Shown: positions 42,601-54,259 of the stretch, one piece after another
How the letters are laid out: each line of letters opens with the position of its first letter
Position numbering within the stretch: the stretch's first letter is position 1
Source of the DNA: Polytrichum commune
Taxonomy: Eukaryota; Streptophyta; Polytrichopsida; Polytrichales; Polytrichaceae
Assembly: GCA_950295325.1 (NCBI GenBank)
Contig: OX485806.1
Coordinates: 22,630,001 to 22,694,000, forward strand
DNA: 64,000 bases
Reading direction: 5' to 3'
The notes under the pieces: model-generated
The model's input: only the letters and a program-made list of their open reading frames with translations
Told to the model about the DNA's origin: nothing
Databases searched by the model: none
Translations under genes and position numbers: made by a program

Positions 42601-43416
42601 GATGAGGACATCAATCTCCTTTAGTGGGGGAGAGACGCTAGTAGTACATTTAGCTTTGAGGCTAATCGCTCCACAACATGTACTTGTTCTTTGGCTTGAG
42701 GGAATAAAGTCCAAGCTTTAGTGGTGCAAAGAGAAAAGTATGAGATGAGGTCCTAGTCTTGTACTTGTGCTTGGTTAATGGAAGAGGGGGAATAGACATG
42801 CCAAACTAGGTTGGGTAAGCCGAGTAATTGGGGGCCATGGCTTGGAGGGGCCTTGGATAAAACCAAAAAACTTCTTAGTTGTGGGCTTGTCCGGGCGGGG
42901 GCAAGGTGATGGCGCGTGCTCATAAAAGTGCTACCCGCGAGCTAACGTGAGTTGGCGCATGGGAGTCATGAACCCATGTCTCGAAAGAGCAAAGTGGGAA
43001 CCGAGTCGGGCGGGACTTGGCATCACCCCCGTGCGATCAAGGCGTGGCTTAACAATGGAAAGCCATCTCGGAGTTGCAACCGAGACAACTTAGTGGAAGC
43101 GTTGAGGTCTTGCCTAGATGTGTCATGTTAGGCTAGTGGAGCCTAACGGGGGAGGCCCCAAAGGAGGGGCAACCCAAGTGAGTCCCAAAGTAGGTGGGTC
43201 CAGTATAGGTTAGGTCCTTGGAGGAGAGATCCAAGGTCGCTAACGGACCACCTAGGAACGACACCTTTGGGACTATGCCAAATTTGAAGATGCATTGTGG
43301 GGGTCGCGCCCTAAGGTAAACACAATGCCGCACCATAGAGGATGGCAACTTGAGAATTGGTGTGCCGACTACGAGTATAGTCGATGAGGGCATCGACTCC
43401 GTTTGGTGGGGGTGAG

Positions 43417-44387
43417 TGTCGCGCACCTCTCCATGAGGAGTGGCCGAAACACCATGGGCACAAGGGGGACCCCGGAGTGACACCCGGGACTTGTGGCGCC
43501 GTTGGTGAGAGGGCCCAAGTGATCCTAGTGTGGGTGAGGGCCCCGGGCGTTGGGAACGCCTCCCACCCACGGTGACTAGGAGGCACGAGGGTAAGGCCAT
43601 GAGCTATGCGTAGCTCATGGCGTGGTGATTCTAGAATGCTCAAGAACACCTGAATCGGAGGTGTGAGCTAGGAGTTATGGCCATTTGAGTGGGGCGCTGT
43701 CCCGGGACAGCGCCCTGGTACAGCAGTGCCTGGGAGTGATTCCCGGGACTGCCAAGGTTCAAACAGGCATAACTTCCTCACCACTTGCCCGAATGGGGCA
43801 AGTGAGGAGTCCATCGGCATCTACGTGAAGCGTAGATGAGGATGGAGTGGTTGGTTGTTATGATCGGACATCATACAAGGAAGTTATGATGGTCTGAAGC
43901 TGTGGGGGCTTCTAGGCCCAGCGGCTAAGGGAAAATGTCCACTTGGCCCCAACTCTTGGTAGAGAGACAAGAGGTTGGTTGACGGTGGGGTAGGGGCCCC
44001 GCGTGAAGTCCTAGAGGCTTATATGGGTGAGGTGGTGTGGCCTTACCCACCCGAGGCCGAACGGCACGGCCTCCATGGGCATTGGCCCATTGTGAGGCCA
44101 TAGTTGCCTAGTATGGTTCGGGTTGTTGTAGTGTTGCTCCGGCAACGCGATGATCAACATAGGATTGGACTTCCATGGATGGAAGTCCACATTGGGGAAA
44201 TGGGTTACCGATTAAGGGGTGAGTCCCGAAAGCAAAGTAGGAGGGTTGGTTCCCTCCTATGAACTATTGGTCCGGGGTAAGAGGAGCTATCCATTAGCAT
44301 GGCGGAATGCGAATGGTTAGCGCTCGTAACCTTTGCTAGAAACGAAAATTGGCAAGATTGTTAAGGGACCTAGCAAGGGTTGCGACA
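43417..44387 (+). repeat. Family B 3' LTR of B-e
   Basis: 971 bp, nearly identical to 37307-38277. It is preceded by TTTGGTGGGGGTGAG and followed at 44388 by low-copy sequence CACTAGTTGCATG. Confidence 0.95.
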
Positions 44388-44390
44388 CAC

Positions 44391-45909
44391 TAGTTGCATG
44401 AAACCACCCCATTGACGGTAACGAAAGTGCCAGAATGCAAGCCATGTATCAAGGTCTTTGATTCCTTCCTCGGATGCAGCTCCAGAGGATAGCCACCAAG
44501 CCCGGATGGCAAGATAACGGGACTCGGACTGCTCGGGAGTCTTGGCATCCTTGTACTGCTTGCATAACAACTTGTGTTGCTGTTGGAGGTCGGGCTTGAT
44601 ATGGGTGGCGGTGTGGCGCTCCATAGACACTGTCCAATGCAATAGACATGTCCTCTCGCGAGACTCCATAGGAACCTTGGGATCACCGTTGCCATAGATA
44701 ATCCTAACTGCATTCCAATTGGCTTGTGCACTGTCCGCCATGAACCCTTTGAAGTTAACTTTAGCAATGCCATGTTTGAGCATAACTTCATTGAGCCCAT
44801 GCCAAAGAAGGCTCTGCGCCGCGACATCCTCAGACTGCATATCACAAACTGCAATAGTCATAACCCGGCAGTAGGCCGAGTCATAGACATGGCAAGCCAT
44901 GGTCGTCCACCCCTTGACACGCTTGACATGGTCAAACATGACCCAAACATCCTGCAAATCACTGTGTGGTTGCATTCTCCTGACAAGGTCCACTCCAGAC
45001 CCAGGGCCCACCTCGGACATCTTGAAGACGTAGACTTTCTCCAACAGCTTTCCTTGGCCTGGGAATTTATTTTCTTGCACATAGGGCCAACTGCTATGAC
45101 CTCTAAGTCCGGTGATGCTGTCAATGATCCCCCCTCGGCCAATGCGCTTGAAGGACGTGACAGTGTTTCGAATACTCGGGGTGCTGAGGTGTTGGTACCT
45201 GCCCATGACAAACTTCATGGACTCGAGGTCCATAACTTTATTGGGATCAGATCCCGTGCGTAGAAGATACTTGGCTAGGAACTCTTTACTTGCAGCCAAT
45301 GCAATGGCAGAGTTGGTGGCGGTGGGAGTCCGCTCAACCTCTCTACCAATGAGATCATGAATTTCGACCTTAGACTCTCTACAGACACCTTGCGAAACGG
45401 GGTGATGGTGATGACCCATATGGATGCATGCACGAGTCATGTCACCTCTGCCAAGAACATAGTACATCTTAGCCTGACAAGTATCAAGACAATAGGGTGG
45501 TGTCTTACAGACCTTACAAACGAGAGATGACCCAGCTGGGGGATCAGCATCTACGGTGAAGGGTGAGGGGGTACAGCCTTCCCATTCGGTCTCGTTGATG
45601 TCAGTGGCTCGATTGGGGCGGTTGAGATAATCACATCCCTCGTTATGACAACAGAGATGGCCAACACAAGATGAAAACCGGAAGGTCAAGCCGAGATCAT
45701 TAGTAATGTTAGAGGTCTTTGTCCTACACCAAGCATGACCGTCGAAACGCTTGTCCATTCCGAACATGAGTCTAGCATGGGAATGGGGAGCATCAGCTCC
45801 GAGAGGAGGAAACTCAAAGATGACGTCGCCGTCAAAAACAGAGGGGAGGAAGTCAACCTTCTCATGCCTAACGGATTCATAATCAATACTCTTGAGGATG
45901 TTCTTGGAC
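44391..45909 (-). CDS. MULE/SWIM transposase-like gene, upstream exon (5' cut by an LTR)
   Basis: About 506 codons on the minus strand, entering from the LTR at 45910 and ending at CTA|GTG (donor at 44390). The N-terminal part holds a Cys/His cluster: CVGHLCCHNEGCDY, then CKVCKTPPYCLDTC and CIHMGHHHHPV (about 45405-45440), like the zinc-binding head of MULE/FAR1-type proteins. Next come FDHVKRVKGW and HVYDSAYC (about 44880-44945), GFMADSAQANW (about 44720-44750) and CLLHW (about 44634-44650). The last two fit the second Asp and the C/W-H motif of MULE RNase H-fold transposases. The true start is missing because the LTR of B-f lies directly against codon sequence SKNILKSIDYE. Splicing in phase 0 to 32592 restores a SWIM finger at the C-terminus. 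Confidence 0.72.
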
Positions 45910-46905
45910 TGTCGCGCACCACTCCATGAGGAGAGCCCGAAACACCATGGGCACAAGGGGGACCCCGGAGTGACACCCGGGACTTGTGGCGCCATTGGTG
46001 AGAGGGCCCAAGTGATCCTAGTGTGGGTGAGGGCCCCGGGCGTTGGGAACGCCTCCCACCCACTGAGACTAGGAAGCATGAGGGTAAGGCCATGAGCTAT
46101 GCGTAGCTCATAGCGTGGTGATTCTAGAATGCTCAAGAACACCTCAATCAGAGGTGTGAGCTAGGAGTTATGGCCATTTGAGTGGGGCGCTGTCCCGGGA
46201 CAGCGCCCTGGTGCAGTAGTGCCTGGGAGTGATTCCCGGGACTGCCAAGGTTCAAAGAGGCATAACGTCCTCATAACTTGCCCAAATGGGGCAAGTGAGG
46301 AGTCCATCGGCATCTACGTGAAACGTAGATGAAGATGGAGTGGTTGGTTGTTCTGATCAGACATCATACAAGGAAGTTATGATGGTCTGAAGCTGCTGGG
46401 GGGTTCTAGGCCCAGCAGCTAAAGGAAAATGTCCACTTGGTCCCAACTCTTGGTAGAGAGACAAGAGGTTGGTTGACGGTGGGGTAGGGGCCCCGCGTGA
46501 AGTCCTAGAGGCTTATATGGGTGAGGTGGTGTGGCCTCACCCACCCGAGGCCGAATGGCACGGCCTCCATTGGCATTGGCCTAATGTGAGGCCATAGTTG
46601 CCTAGTATGGTTCGGGTTGTTGTAGTGTTGCTCCGGCAACGCGATGATCAACATAAGATTGGACTTCCATGGATGGAAGTCCACATCTAAGGATTGGTTA
46701 CCGATTAAAGGGGTTGGTTAGCGATTGAAGGGGTGAGTCCTGAAAGCAAAGTAGGAGGGTTGGTTCCCCTCCTATGAACTATAAGGTCCGGGGTGAGAGG
46801 AGCTAAGCATTAGCATGGCGGTATGCGAATGGTTAGCGCTCGTAACCTTTGCTAGGAAATGAAAATTGGCAAGATGGTCAAGGAGGGCTAGCAAGGGTTG
46901 CGACA
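45910..46905 (+). repeat. Family B 5' LTR of B-f (996 bp)
   Basis: Longer than its relatives because of a local duplication near 46694-46738 (GGTTACCGATTAAAGGGG then GGTTAGCGATTGAAGGGG). It carries the variant CGCACCACTCC and the ACTGAGACTAGGAAGCATG subgroup sequence also seen at 62708. Confidence 0.9.
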
Positions 46906-46907
46906 CT

Positions 46908-46919
46908 TGGTATCAGAGC
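46908..46919 (+). promoter_or_regulatory. Primer-binding site of B-f
   Basis: TGGTATCAGAGC two bases after the LTR; initiator Met-tRNA type. Confidence 0.94.
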
Positions 46920-46949
46920 AGGGTTCCAATATTTGAGCTAGCACTTTGA

Positions 46950-49900
46950 GGTAGACATGGCTATCAAAAATGCGGGTTATGATGGTGAGCCCGGGGTTTC
47001 CAAAAGGTTGTGAGGCTCAAATTGGAACAAGGATCATGTGCAAGTGGAATTTGACCATACCATTGGTTCTAATGACAATGGTGGGCATGAGGGTGGATTT
47101 GGTAAGGAAAATGCAGGAATGCTTTGAAAAGGGCTCCCTCAAACCTCAAAAAAACATTTGGGGCCTAGATTACCGAAAGGACCCAAAACCTTGGAGGGCA
47201 TTAATGTTGGATTGAAATTCCAATTCGAAATGCTTGGAAGGTATTGATGTTGGAATGAATTTGGTGCTAATGAGGCACCCGGGGCCTCTTAAGGCCTATG
47301 TGCGCTATTCAAACGCACAAATGAAGGATACACCTAAAACGGACGAGCTTTCTAAGAAATGCATCCTTTTAGGTGGGGTTTTAAAAGCGGGTGGTGGATG
47401 CCTTGTTTAAGTCCCCAAGGCTTCTTGAGGACATGGTGGGGACCATCAAATTTGCAAGAGCATTGAAGCCGATGGTCCCAAAGAGAAGTTCGGTGGCGCA
47501 TCACCACAAGTGGCTTTAGCCAAAGTAGGTCCCAAAGAAATGAGTGCAAATTGTTTGGTCCATTTTACTTAGGCAAAACATGTTGGTGCCGCGGACGGAA
47601 TGTTGAAAGGTGGCTTTATGCTTCCAAAGCAAATCATACTTGTGCCGCGGACGGAATGTTGGGAGGTGGGTTTGTCCTACCAAGGTAATTCATGTTCGTG
47701 CCGCGGACGGAGTGTGGGAAGGTGGCTTTGTACTACCAAGGCAAAACATGTTTGTTTTGCGGACAAATTATTAGAAATTGGTTTTGTCGCACCAAACCAA
47801 TTTGTCCCGCGGACGAAATGTTTAAAGTTGGCTTTGCGGACCAAGCCAAGGCAAGTTGCCGAGGACCAAATGTTGGACGATGGCTTTGTGGCCAAGGCCG
47901 GTAGCCTTAAGCCGAGGCCAAGTATTTTGTACCTTGAGGCTCAAATGAATGGGAGACTTGTCTCATGGGTTGACAAAGAGGCAACCCATTCCTTTTTGAG
48001 CCCAAAACTCACAAGGGAGTTGGGGTTTGCCGATTGGTAAAGTGGTGAAGCCCACCAAGGTGCGGTTTGGAAAGGGCAAACCACATGAGACAAAGGAGGC
48101 TGCGATGCATGTAACCTTTCAATGTGGGACATTGGAATTTTGTCAAAATTTCACACCATGTGAAATAGATGAAATGCATGTCATTGTGAAGGCCTCCTTC
48201 TTTGAAACTCACATGATAAATGTGAGGTGCAAGCCGGTGTGCTTGCGGTGCATTATGATGTGTCATAATGGCAAAGAATTGAAGTTCAAATTGACAAGGA
48301 CTCCTAGGGTAGGAGGACCTAAGTTGAATTTGGTCTTAATGGACCAAATGAAAAATAGAAAGCATAATGGTCGTGGTTCAATTGGAGCAACTCCAAGGAA
48401 CGTATGGGGAGGCTAGGAAAGATGGGCCTCCTCCAAACAACATTGGTGTGATGTTGGTGAGATACAATGATATATTCACCAATGTGTTGCCCAAAAAGTT
48501 ACCGCCAAGGAGTGAAAAATAACTTTGCTCAACGAGAGATTAAGTTCTTGAGGTATGTCGTGACAAAGGGAGTTGGTGGACGAACATGAAGAATGTCAAG
48601 GCAATCCAAAAGGAGAATTGGCCCTTCATTCAAAAATGGCTTAGGTCATTTGTTGGCCTCGCCAATTACTCCCACCACTTCATTCGAGAGTTTTCTAAGG
48701 TTGCTAGGACCTTATTCAACTTATTGAGGAAAATGGCTATCCCAAGAGTGGGATGAGCCTTGTCACCAAGCCTTTGGGCAGCTAAAAAACAAGTTCTCTT
48801 CGCCGCCCGTGCTTAAGTTCGCGGACTTTGACAAACCTTTTGAGGTGCATACGGGGGCGAGTAACTTTACCATTGGCGGATGTTGATCCATGATGGATGA
48901 CCATTGCTTATGGGAGCATTAAGCTCCATGGTTGTCGAACCTTATGCGACTTGTGAAAGAAATGGCTATCTCAAAAGTGGGATGAGCCTTGCCCCAAAGT
49001 CTTTGGGGAGCTTAATACAAAGTTGTCTTTGTCACCCGTGTTCAAGTTCGCGGAGCTTGACAAACCTTTTGAGGTGCATACGGGGGGCGAGTGACTTTAC
49101 CATTGGCGGATGTTGATGCAAGATGGATGGCCATTGCATATGAGAGCATGAAGCTCGATGGTTCGACTTGTGAAAGAAATGGCTATCCCAAGAGTGGGAT
49201 GATGTTTGTCATGAGTCTTTGGGGAGCTTAAGACCAAGTTCTCTTCGCCGCCCGTACTCAAGTTCGCGGAGCTTGACAATCCTTTTGAGGTGCATACGGG
49301 GGTGAGTGATTTTGCCAATGGTGGATTATGTCTAAGATGGATGGCCATTGCATATGGGAGCATGAAGCTCGATGGTTGTCAAAGAAGACAACCAACTCAT
49401 GACAAAGAACTTCTTTGCCGTAGTGCATTGCTTGAAGATGTGGCGACATTATATGGGGTCGCACAAAGCAAAGGTCTACATGGACAATGTGTCCTAAAAG
49501 TATTTTGATATACAAGCGTAAGTGAACGCCAAGTCATTACGGAGGCATGATAGTTTGGCGCTTATGAATGTGGATTTGATCCACAAACCGGACCGTGGAA
49601 ATGTGGTGCCGGATGCGCGAAGTAGACCGGAAGAGTTCCAAGCAATGAGAACCATCCAAAAGTTGTGGCTAATGTGTGCCGGCAAAGGAAACTTGTGATG
49701 CAAGATACGGGAGGGGTAAATTAACTACCCCAAAGCACAAAAGCTTTTAGGTGAGCTTCGCAAGAGCAAGGTGCTCAAAGAGGTTAAGTTGGTGGACGGA
49801 TTGTTCAAGTGCAAACAAAGTCGGGTGTATGTGCCACAAGTCAAGTTGAGGCTATCGGTTTTGAAGGAGGAATATGATAGTCCTATTGCCGGCCATAGAG

Positions 49901-51190
49901 GAGAAAGAAAAAGCCGCCATAGAATGGTGTCAAAGAGGTACCATTGGCGGTGCATAAAGGAAGATATAGCCCACTTTGTGAAGGCTTGCATCAAAGTGCC
50001 AAGTGAACCGAGCCTCTTACCAAAAGCAAGGCGGCTTCTTGCAACCGTTGCCTATCCCGTTGGCGCCATGGCATGGTATGTGGATGGACTTGATCACAAG
50101 TTTGCCGGAGTCACATGGGTATGATGCCATCTTGTTGATGGTAGAGCGGTTTGCCAAGTGGGCACACATGGTGCCGATTGTGGGAACCGCCACCGCGTTG
50201 GAGACCGCATAGCCTTTTCTCAAAGGATGGTTGAGGCACCACGGGTTGCCAAGAGTGATTGTGTGGGATCAAGATCCAAAGTTCACAAGTGCATTTTCAA
50301 TGCATTTCTCTAAGGAGGTCGGAATGAAACTAAGGTTTAGCATGACCTTGCATTCCCAAATGGATGGGGAAGCGGAGCGTGTGAATGGAGTCTTGAAGCA
50401 ATACTTGAGGAACTTGGTGGGGGCGGACCAAGGAGATTGGGCGGACTATGTGGGTCGAGCGGAGTGTAATTGCAATGTAGCCACGCACTTGGCTACCAAG
50501 GGGTGGTCTTTGGTGGTGGCTTATGGAGTGGATGCGCTCCAACCTATTAACCTAGCTCTCGAGGGGGCACATTCAACACTAGAGTTCAACCAAGATGGTG
50601 AGGACTTGGCCAAGGATGGTAAACAAGTCTTGGAGATGACCAAGTTGTTGGTGGAGAAAGCCCGAAGGTGGTACGAAGTGCAAATCAATGCCGGAAGACG
50701 CGAAGTGGAGTATGAGGTGGGCCAATAAGGTGGTGTTGAATGTGGACAACTTCACCTTACCCAAAGGCCTTACTTCAAAAGTTCATGTCCAAAATTGGAG
50801 CTTCGTTTTCCATTGTGGAACAAGTGTTCAAGGACATGTATAAGTTGGAATTACCGCCGGAGATCAAAGTGCATCCGACATTTCATGTCTCATTACGAAA
50901 GTCATTTAAGGACGACAGCTTGTGGCCCGATCACAAGCAAGTGATTAGGCCACCTCCCGACCTCGTGGAGGTCATTTGGAACATGAGGTAGGAGGGCATC
51001 CTCAAGTGTAGGAAGCCCAAGTGAAAATGAAAGAAAATGTACAAAGGAGTACTTGGTGAAATGGTGAGGATACCATGAAAAAGAAACCGCTTGGGTGGCG
51101 GCAAGAGACATGGTGAACACCAATGAATTGGTGAAGCACTTTGAAGAAACTAAGGCTAAGGATTCCAATAAAATGAAGCGTAGGCATTGA
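46950..51190 (+). pseudogene. Degenerate gag-pol of B-f
   Basis: Gag with Cys-rich tandem units about 47590-47900, protease-like about 48105-48360 and RT ends about 48455-48735 without the catalytic core. Three RNase H units start at 48735, 48964 and 49181. The integrase finger is the best preserved of the family (about 49771-50124, with AGHRGERK and FVKACIKV). The integrase core about 50080-50725 has VWDQDPKF and DGEAERVNG, so the second Asp and the Glu are kept. Chromodomain about 50985-51190 with the shared TGA. Confidence 0.85.
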
Positions 51191-52004
51191 TGAGGACATC
51201 AATCTCCTTTAGTGGGGGAGAGACGCTAGTAGCACACTTAGCTTCGAGGTTAATTACTCCACAACATGAACTTCTTCTTTGGCTTGAGGGAATAAAGTCC
51301 AAGCTTTAGTGGTGCAAAGAGAAAAGTATGAGATGAGGTCCTAGTCTTGTACTTGTGCTTGGTTAATGGAAGAGGGGGAATAGATATGCCAAACTAGGTT
51401 GGGTAAGCCGAGTAATTGGGGGCCATGGCTTGGAGGGGCCTTGGATAAAACCAAGAAACCTCTTAATTGTGGGCTTGTCCGGGCGGGGACAAGGTGATGG
51501 CGCGTGCTCATAAAAGTGCTACCCGCGAGCTAACGAGAGTTGGCGCATGGGAGTCATGAACCCATGTCTCGAAAGAGCAAAGTGGGAACCGAGTCGGGCG
51601 GGACTTGGCATCACCCCCGTGCGATCGAGGCGTGGCTTAACAATGGAAAGCCATCTCGGAGTTGCAACCGAGACAACTTAGTGGAAGCGTTGAGGTCTCG
51701 CCTAGATGTGTCACGTTAGGCTAGTAGAGCCTAACGGGGGAGGCCCCAAAGTAGGGGCAACCCAAGTGAGTCCCAAAGTAGGTGGGTCTAATATAGGTTA
51801 GGTCCTTGGATGAGAGATCCAAGGTCGCTAACGGACCACCTAGGAACGACACCTTTGGGACTATGCCAAATTTGAAGATGCATTGTGGGGGTCGCGCCCT
51901 AAGGTAAACACAATGCCGCACCATAGAGGATGGCAACTTGAGAATTGGTGTGCCGACTACGAGTATAGTCGATGAGGGCATCGACTCCGTTTGGTGGGGG
52001 TGAG

Positions 52005-52070
52005 TGTCGCGCACCTCTCCATCAGGAGTGCCCGAAACACCATGGGCACAAGGGGGACCCCGGAGTGACA
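52005..52070 (+). repeat. Truncated 3' LTR of B-f
   Basis: TGTCGCGCACCTCTCCATCA through CGGAGTGACAC, then an abrupt join to minus-strand gag (ACCAAACCGCACCTTGG). This is an illegitimate-recombination breakpoint. Confidence 0.85.
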
Positions 52071-53258
52071 CACCAAACCGCACCTTGGTGGGCTTGCCCG
52101 CTCTATCAATTGGCAAGCCCCAACTCCCTTGTCAGCTTTGGGCTCATGAAAGAGTCCGTTGCCTCTTTGTCAACTCATGAGACATATCTCCCATTCATTT
52201 GAGCCTCAAGGTACAAATGACTTGGTCTCGGCTTAAGGCTACTAGCCTTGGCCACAATGCCATCGTCTTACATTTGGTCCTACGTAACTTGGCTTGGCTT
52301 GGCTTGGTCCGCAAAGCCAACTTCAAACATTTCGTGCGCGGGACAAATTGGTTTGGTGCCACAAAACCAATTTCTAATAGTTTGTCCGCAAAACAAACAT
52401 GTTTTGCCTTGGTAGGACAAACCCACCTTCCAACATTCCGTCCGCGGCATGAGTATGATTTGCCTTGGAAGCATAAAGCCACCTTTCAACATTCCGTCCG
52501 CGGCACCAACATGTTTTGCCTAAGTAAAATGGACCAAACAATTTGGACTCATTTCTTTGGGACCTACTTTGGCTAAAGCCACTTGTGGTGATGCGCCGCC
52601 AAACTTTTCTTCGGGACCATCGGATTCAATGATCTTGCAAACTTGATGATCCCCACCATGTCCTCAAGAAGCCTTGGGGACTTAAACAAGGCATCCACCA
52701 CCCGCTTTTAAAACCCCACCTAAAACGATGCATTTCTTAGAAAGCTCGTCCGTTTTAGGTGTATCCTTCATTTGTGCGTTTGAATAGCGCACATAGGCCT
52801 TAAGAGGCCCCGGGTGCCTCATTAGCACCAAGTTCATTTCAACATCCGAACCTTTGAAGCATCTCGAATTGAAATTTCAATCCAACATTAATACCCTCCA
52901 AGGTTTTGGGTGCATTCGGTATTCTAGGCCCCAAATACTATTTGATGTTTGCGGGAGCCCTTTCAAAGGACACCTCCATTTTCCTCACCGAATCCACCCT
53001 CATGCCCACCATTACCATTAAAATCAATGGTATGGTCAAACTCCATTTGCACATGATCCTTGTTCCAATTTGAGCCTCACAACCTTTTGGAAACCCAGGG
53101 CTCACCATCATAACCCGCATTTATGATAGCCATGTTTCCCTCAAAGTGAGAGCTCAAAACTTGGAACCTTGCTTTGATACCAAGTGTCGCAACCCTTGCT
53201 AGCCCCCCCTTGACAATCTTGCCAATTTTCAATTCTAGCAAAGGTTACGAGTCGCTAA
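52071..53258 (-). mobile_element. Family B copy B-g: gag remnant, primer site and start of 5' LTR
   Basis: Minus-strand gag sequence (about 52071-53160), a primer site with one change (complement TGGTATCAAAGC, 53171-53182), and the first 74 bp of its 5' LTR (53185-53258). The LTR is then interrupted after GCTAA by a solo LTR and resumes at 61523. The rest of the element to the left has been deleted. Confidence 0.87.
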
Positions 53259-53275
53259 TGTCGCAACCCTTGCTA
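53259..53275 (-). repeat. Solo family B LTR (B-h), first 17 bp
   Basis: TGTCGCAACCCTTGCTA, the start of an LTR whose remainder is 60561-61517. It is inserted in the B-g LTR with target duplication GCTAA at 53254-53258 and 61518-61522, and is itself interrupted by B-i. Confidence 0.92.
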
Positions 53276-54259
53276 TGTCGCAACCCTTGCTAGCCCCCCC
53301 TTGACCATCTTGCCAATTTTCAATTCTAGCAAAGGTTACGAGTCGCTAACCCTTCGCATACCGCCATGCTAATGGTTAGCTCCTCTAACCCCGGACCATT
53401 AGTTCATAGGAGGGGAACCAACCCTCCTACTTTGATTTCGGGACTCACCCCTTTAATCGGTAACCAATCCTTAGATGTGGACTTCCATCCATGGAAGTCC
53501 AATCTTATGTTGATCATCGCGTTGCCGGAGCAACACTACAATAACCCGAAGCATACTAGGCAACTATGGCCTCACAATGGGCCAATGCCCATGGAGGCCG
53601 TGCGCCGTGCCGTTCGGCCTCGGGTGGGTGAGGCCACACCACCTCACCCATATAAGCCTCTAGGACTTTACGCGGGGCCCCTACCCCACCGTCAACCAAC
53701 CTCTTGTCTCTCTACCAAGAGTTGGGGCCAAGTGGACATTTTCCCTTAGCCGCTGGGCCTAGAACCCCCCCAGCAGCTTCAGACCATCATAACTTCCTTG
53801 TATGATGTCTGATCATAACAACCAACCACTCCATCTTCATCTACGCTTCACGTAGATGCCGATGGACTCCTCACTTGCCCCATTTGAGCAAGTCTTGAGG
53901 AGGTTATGCCTGTTTGAACCTTGGCAGTCCCGGGAATCACTCCCAGGCACTGCTGTACCAGGGCGCTGTCCCGGGACAGCGCCCCACTCAAATGGCCATA
54001 ACTCCTAGCTCCCACCTCCGCTTGAGGTGATCTTGAGCATTCTAGAATCACCACGCCATGAGCTACGCATAGCTCATGGCCTTACCCTTGTGCCTCCTAG
54101 TCTCCGTGGGTGGGAGGCGTTCCCAACGCCCGGGGCCCTCACCCACACTAGGATCACTTGGGCCCTCTCACCAACGGCGCCACAAGTCCCGGGTGTCACT
54201 CCGGGGTCCCCCTTGTGCCCATGGTGTTTCGGGCACTCCTCATGGAGAGGTGCGCGACA
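53276..54259 (-). repeat. Family B 3' LTR of B-i
   Basis: 984 bp, TGTCGCAACCC...GTGCGCGACA. It shares with its partner the CTTTAATCGGTAACCAATCC and GTGCGCCGTGCCG variants. Confidence 0.95.

Larger units (their letters stand above)
37307..44387 (+). mobile_element. Family B copy B-e, full length (7081 bp)
   Basis: 5' LTR 37307-38277, primer site 38280-38291, internal region, polypurine tract 43402-43416 and 3' LTR 43417-44387. The LTRs are both 971 bp, and I noticed one difference (GAAAACAAAG at about 38120 against GAAAGCAAAG at about 44230), so the insertion is young. The right flank CACTA and left flank CACAG do not match as a target duplication, so an edge has been rearranged. Its right edge lies three bases inside an intron donor of the MULE/SWIM gene. 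Confidence 0.92.
45910..52070 (+). mobile_element. Family B copy B-f, 3' LTR truncated
   Basis: 5' LTR 45910-46905, primer site 46908-46919, internal region and polypurine tract 51990-52004. Only the first 66 bp of the 3' LTR remain before the sequence switches at about 52070 to gag of a minus-strand copy. The left flank is TGGAC, from the transposase-like exon. Confidence 0.88.

Noticed and set aside
44370-46142. A single 590-residue frame as one natural gene
   Set aside because: Its first part is antisense LTR and its last six residues are the opposite LTR edge. Only 44391-45909 is low-copy exon sequence, so I annotated that part alone.
53185-53290. Three closely spaced TGTCGCAACCCTTGCTA copies as a short tandem or CRISPR-like array
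   Set aside because: They are the starts of three LTRs at different nesting levels, explained fully by two insertions with five-base duplications.
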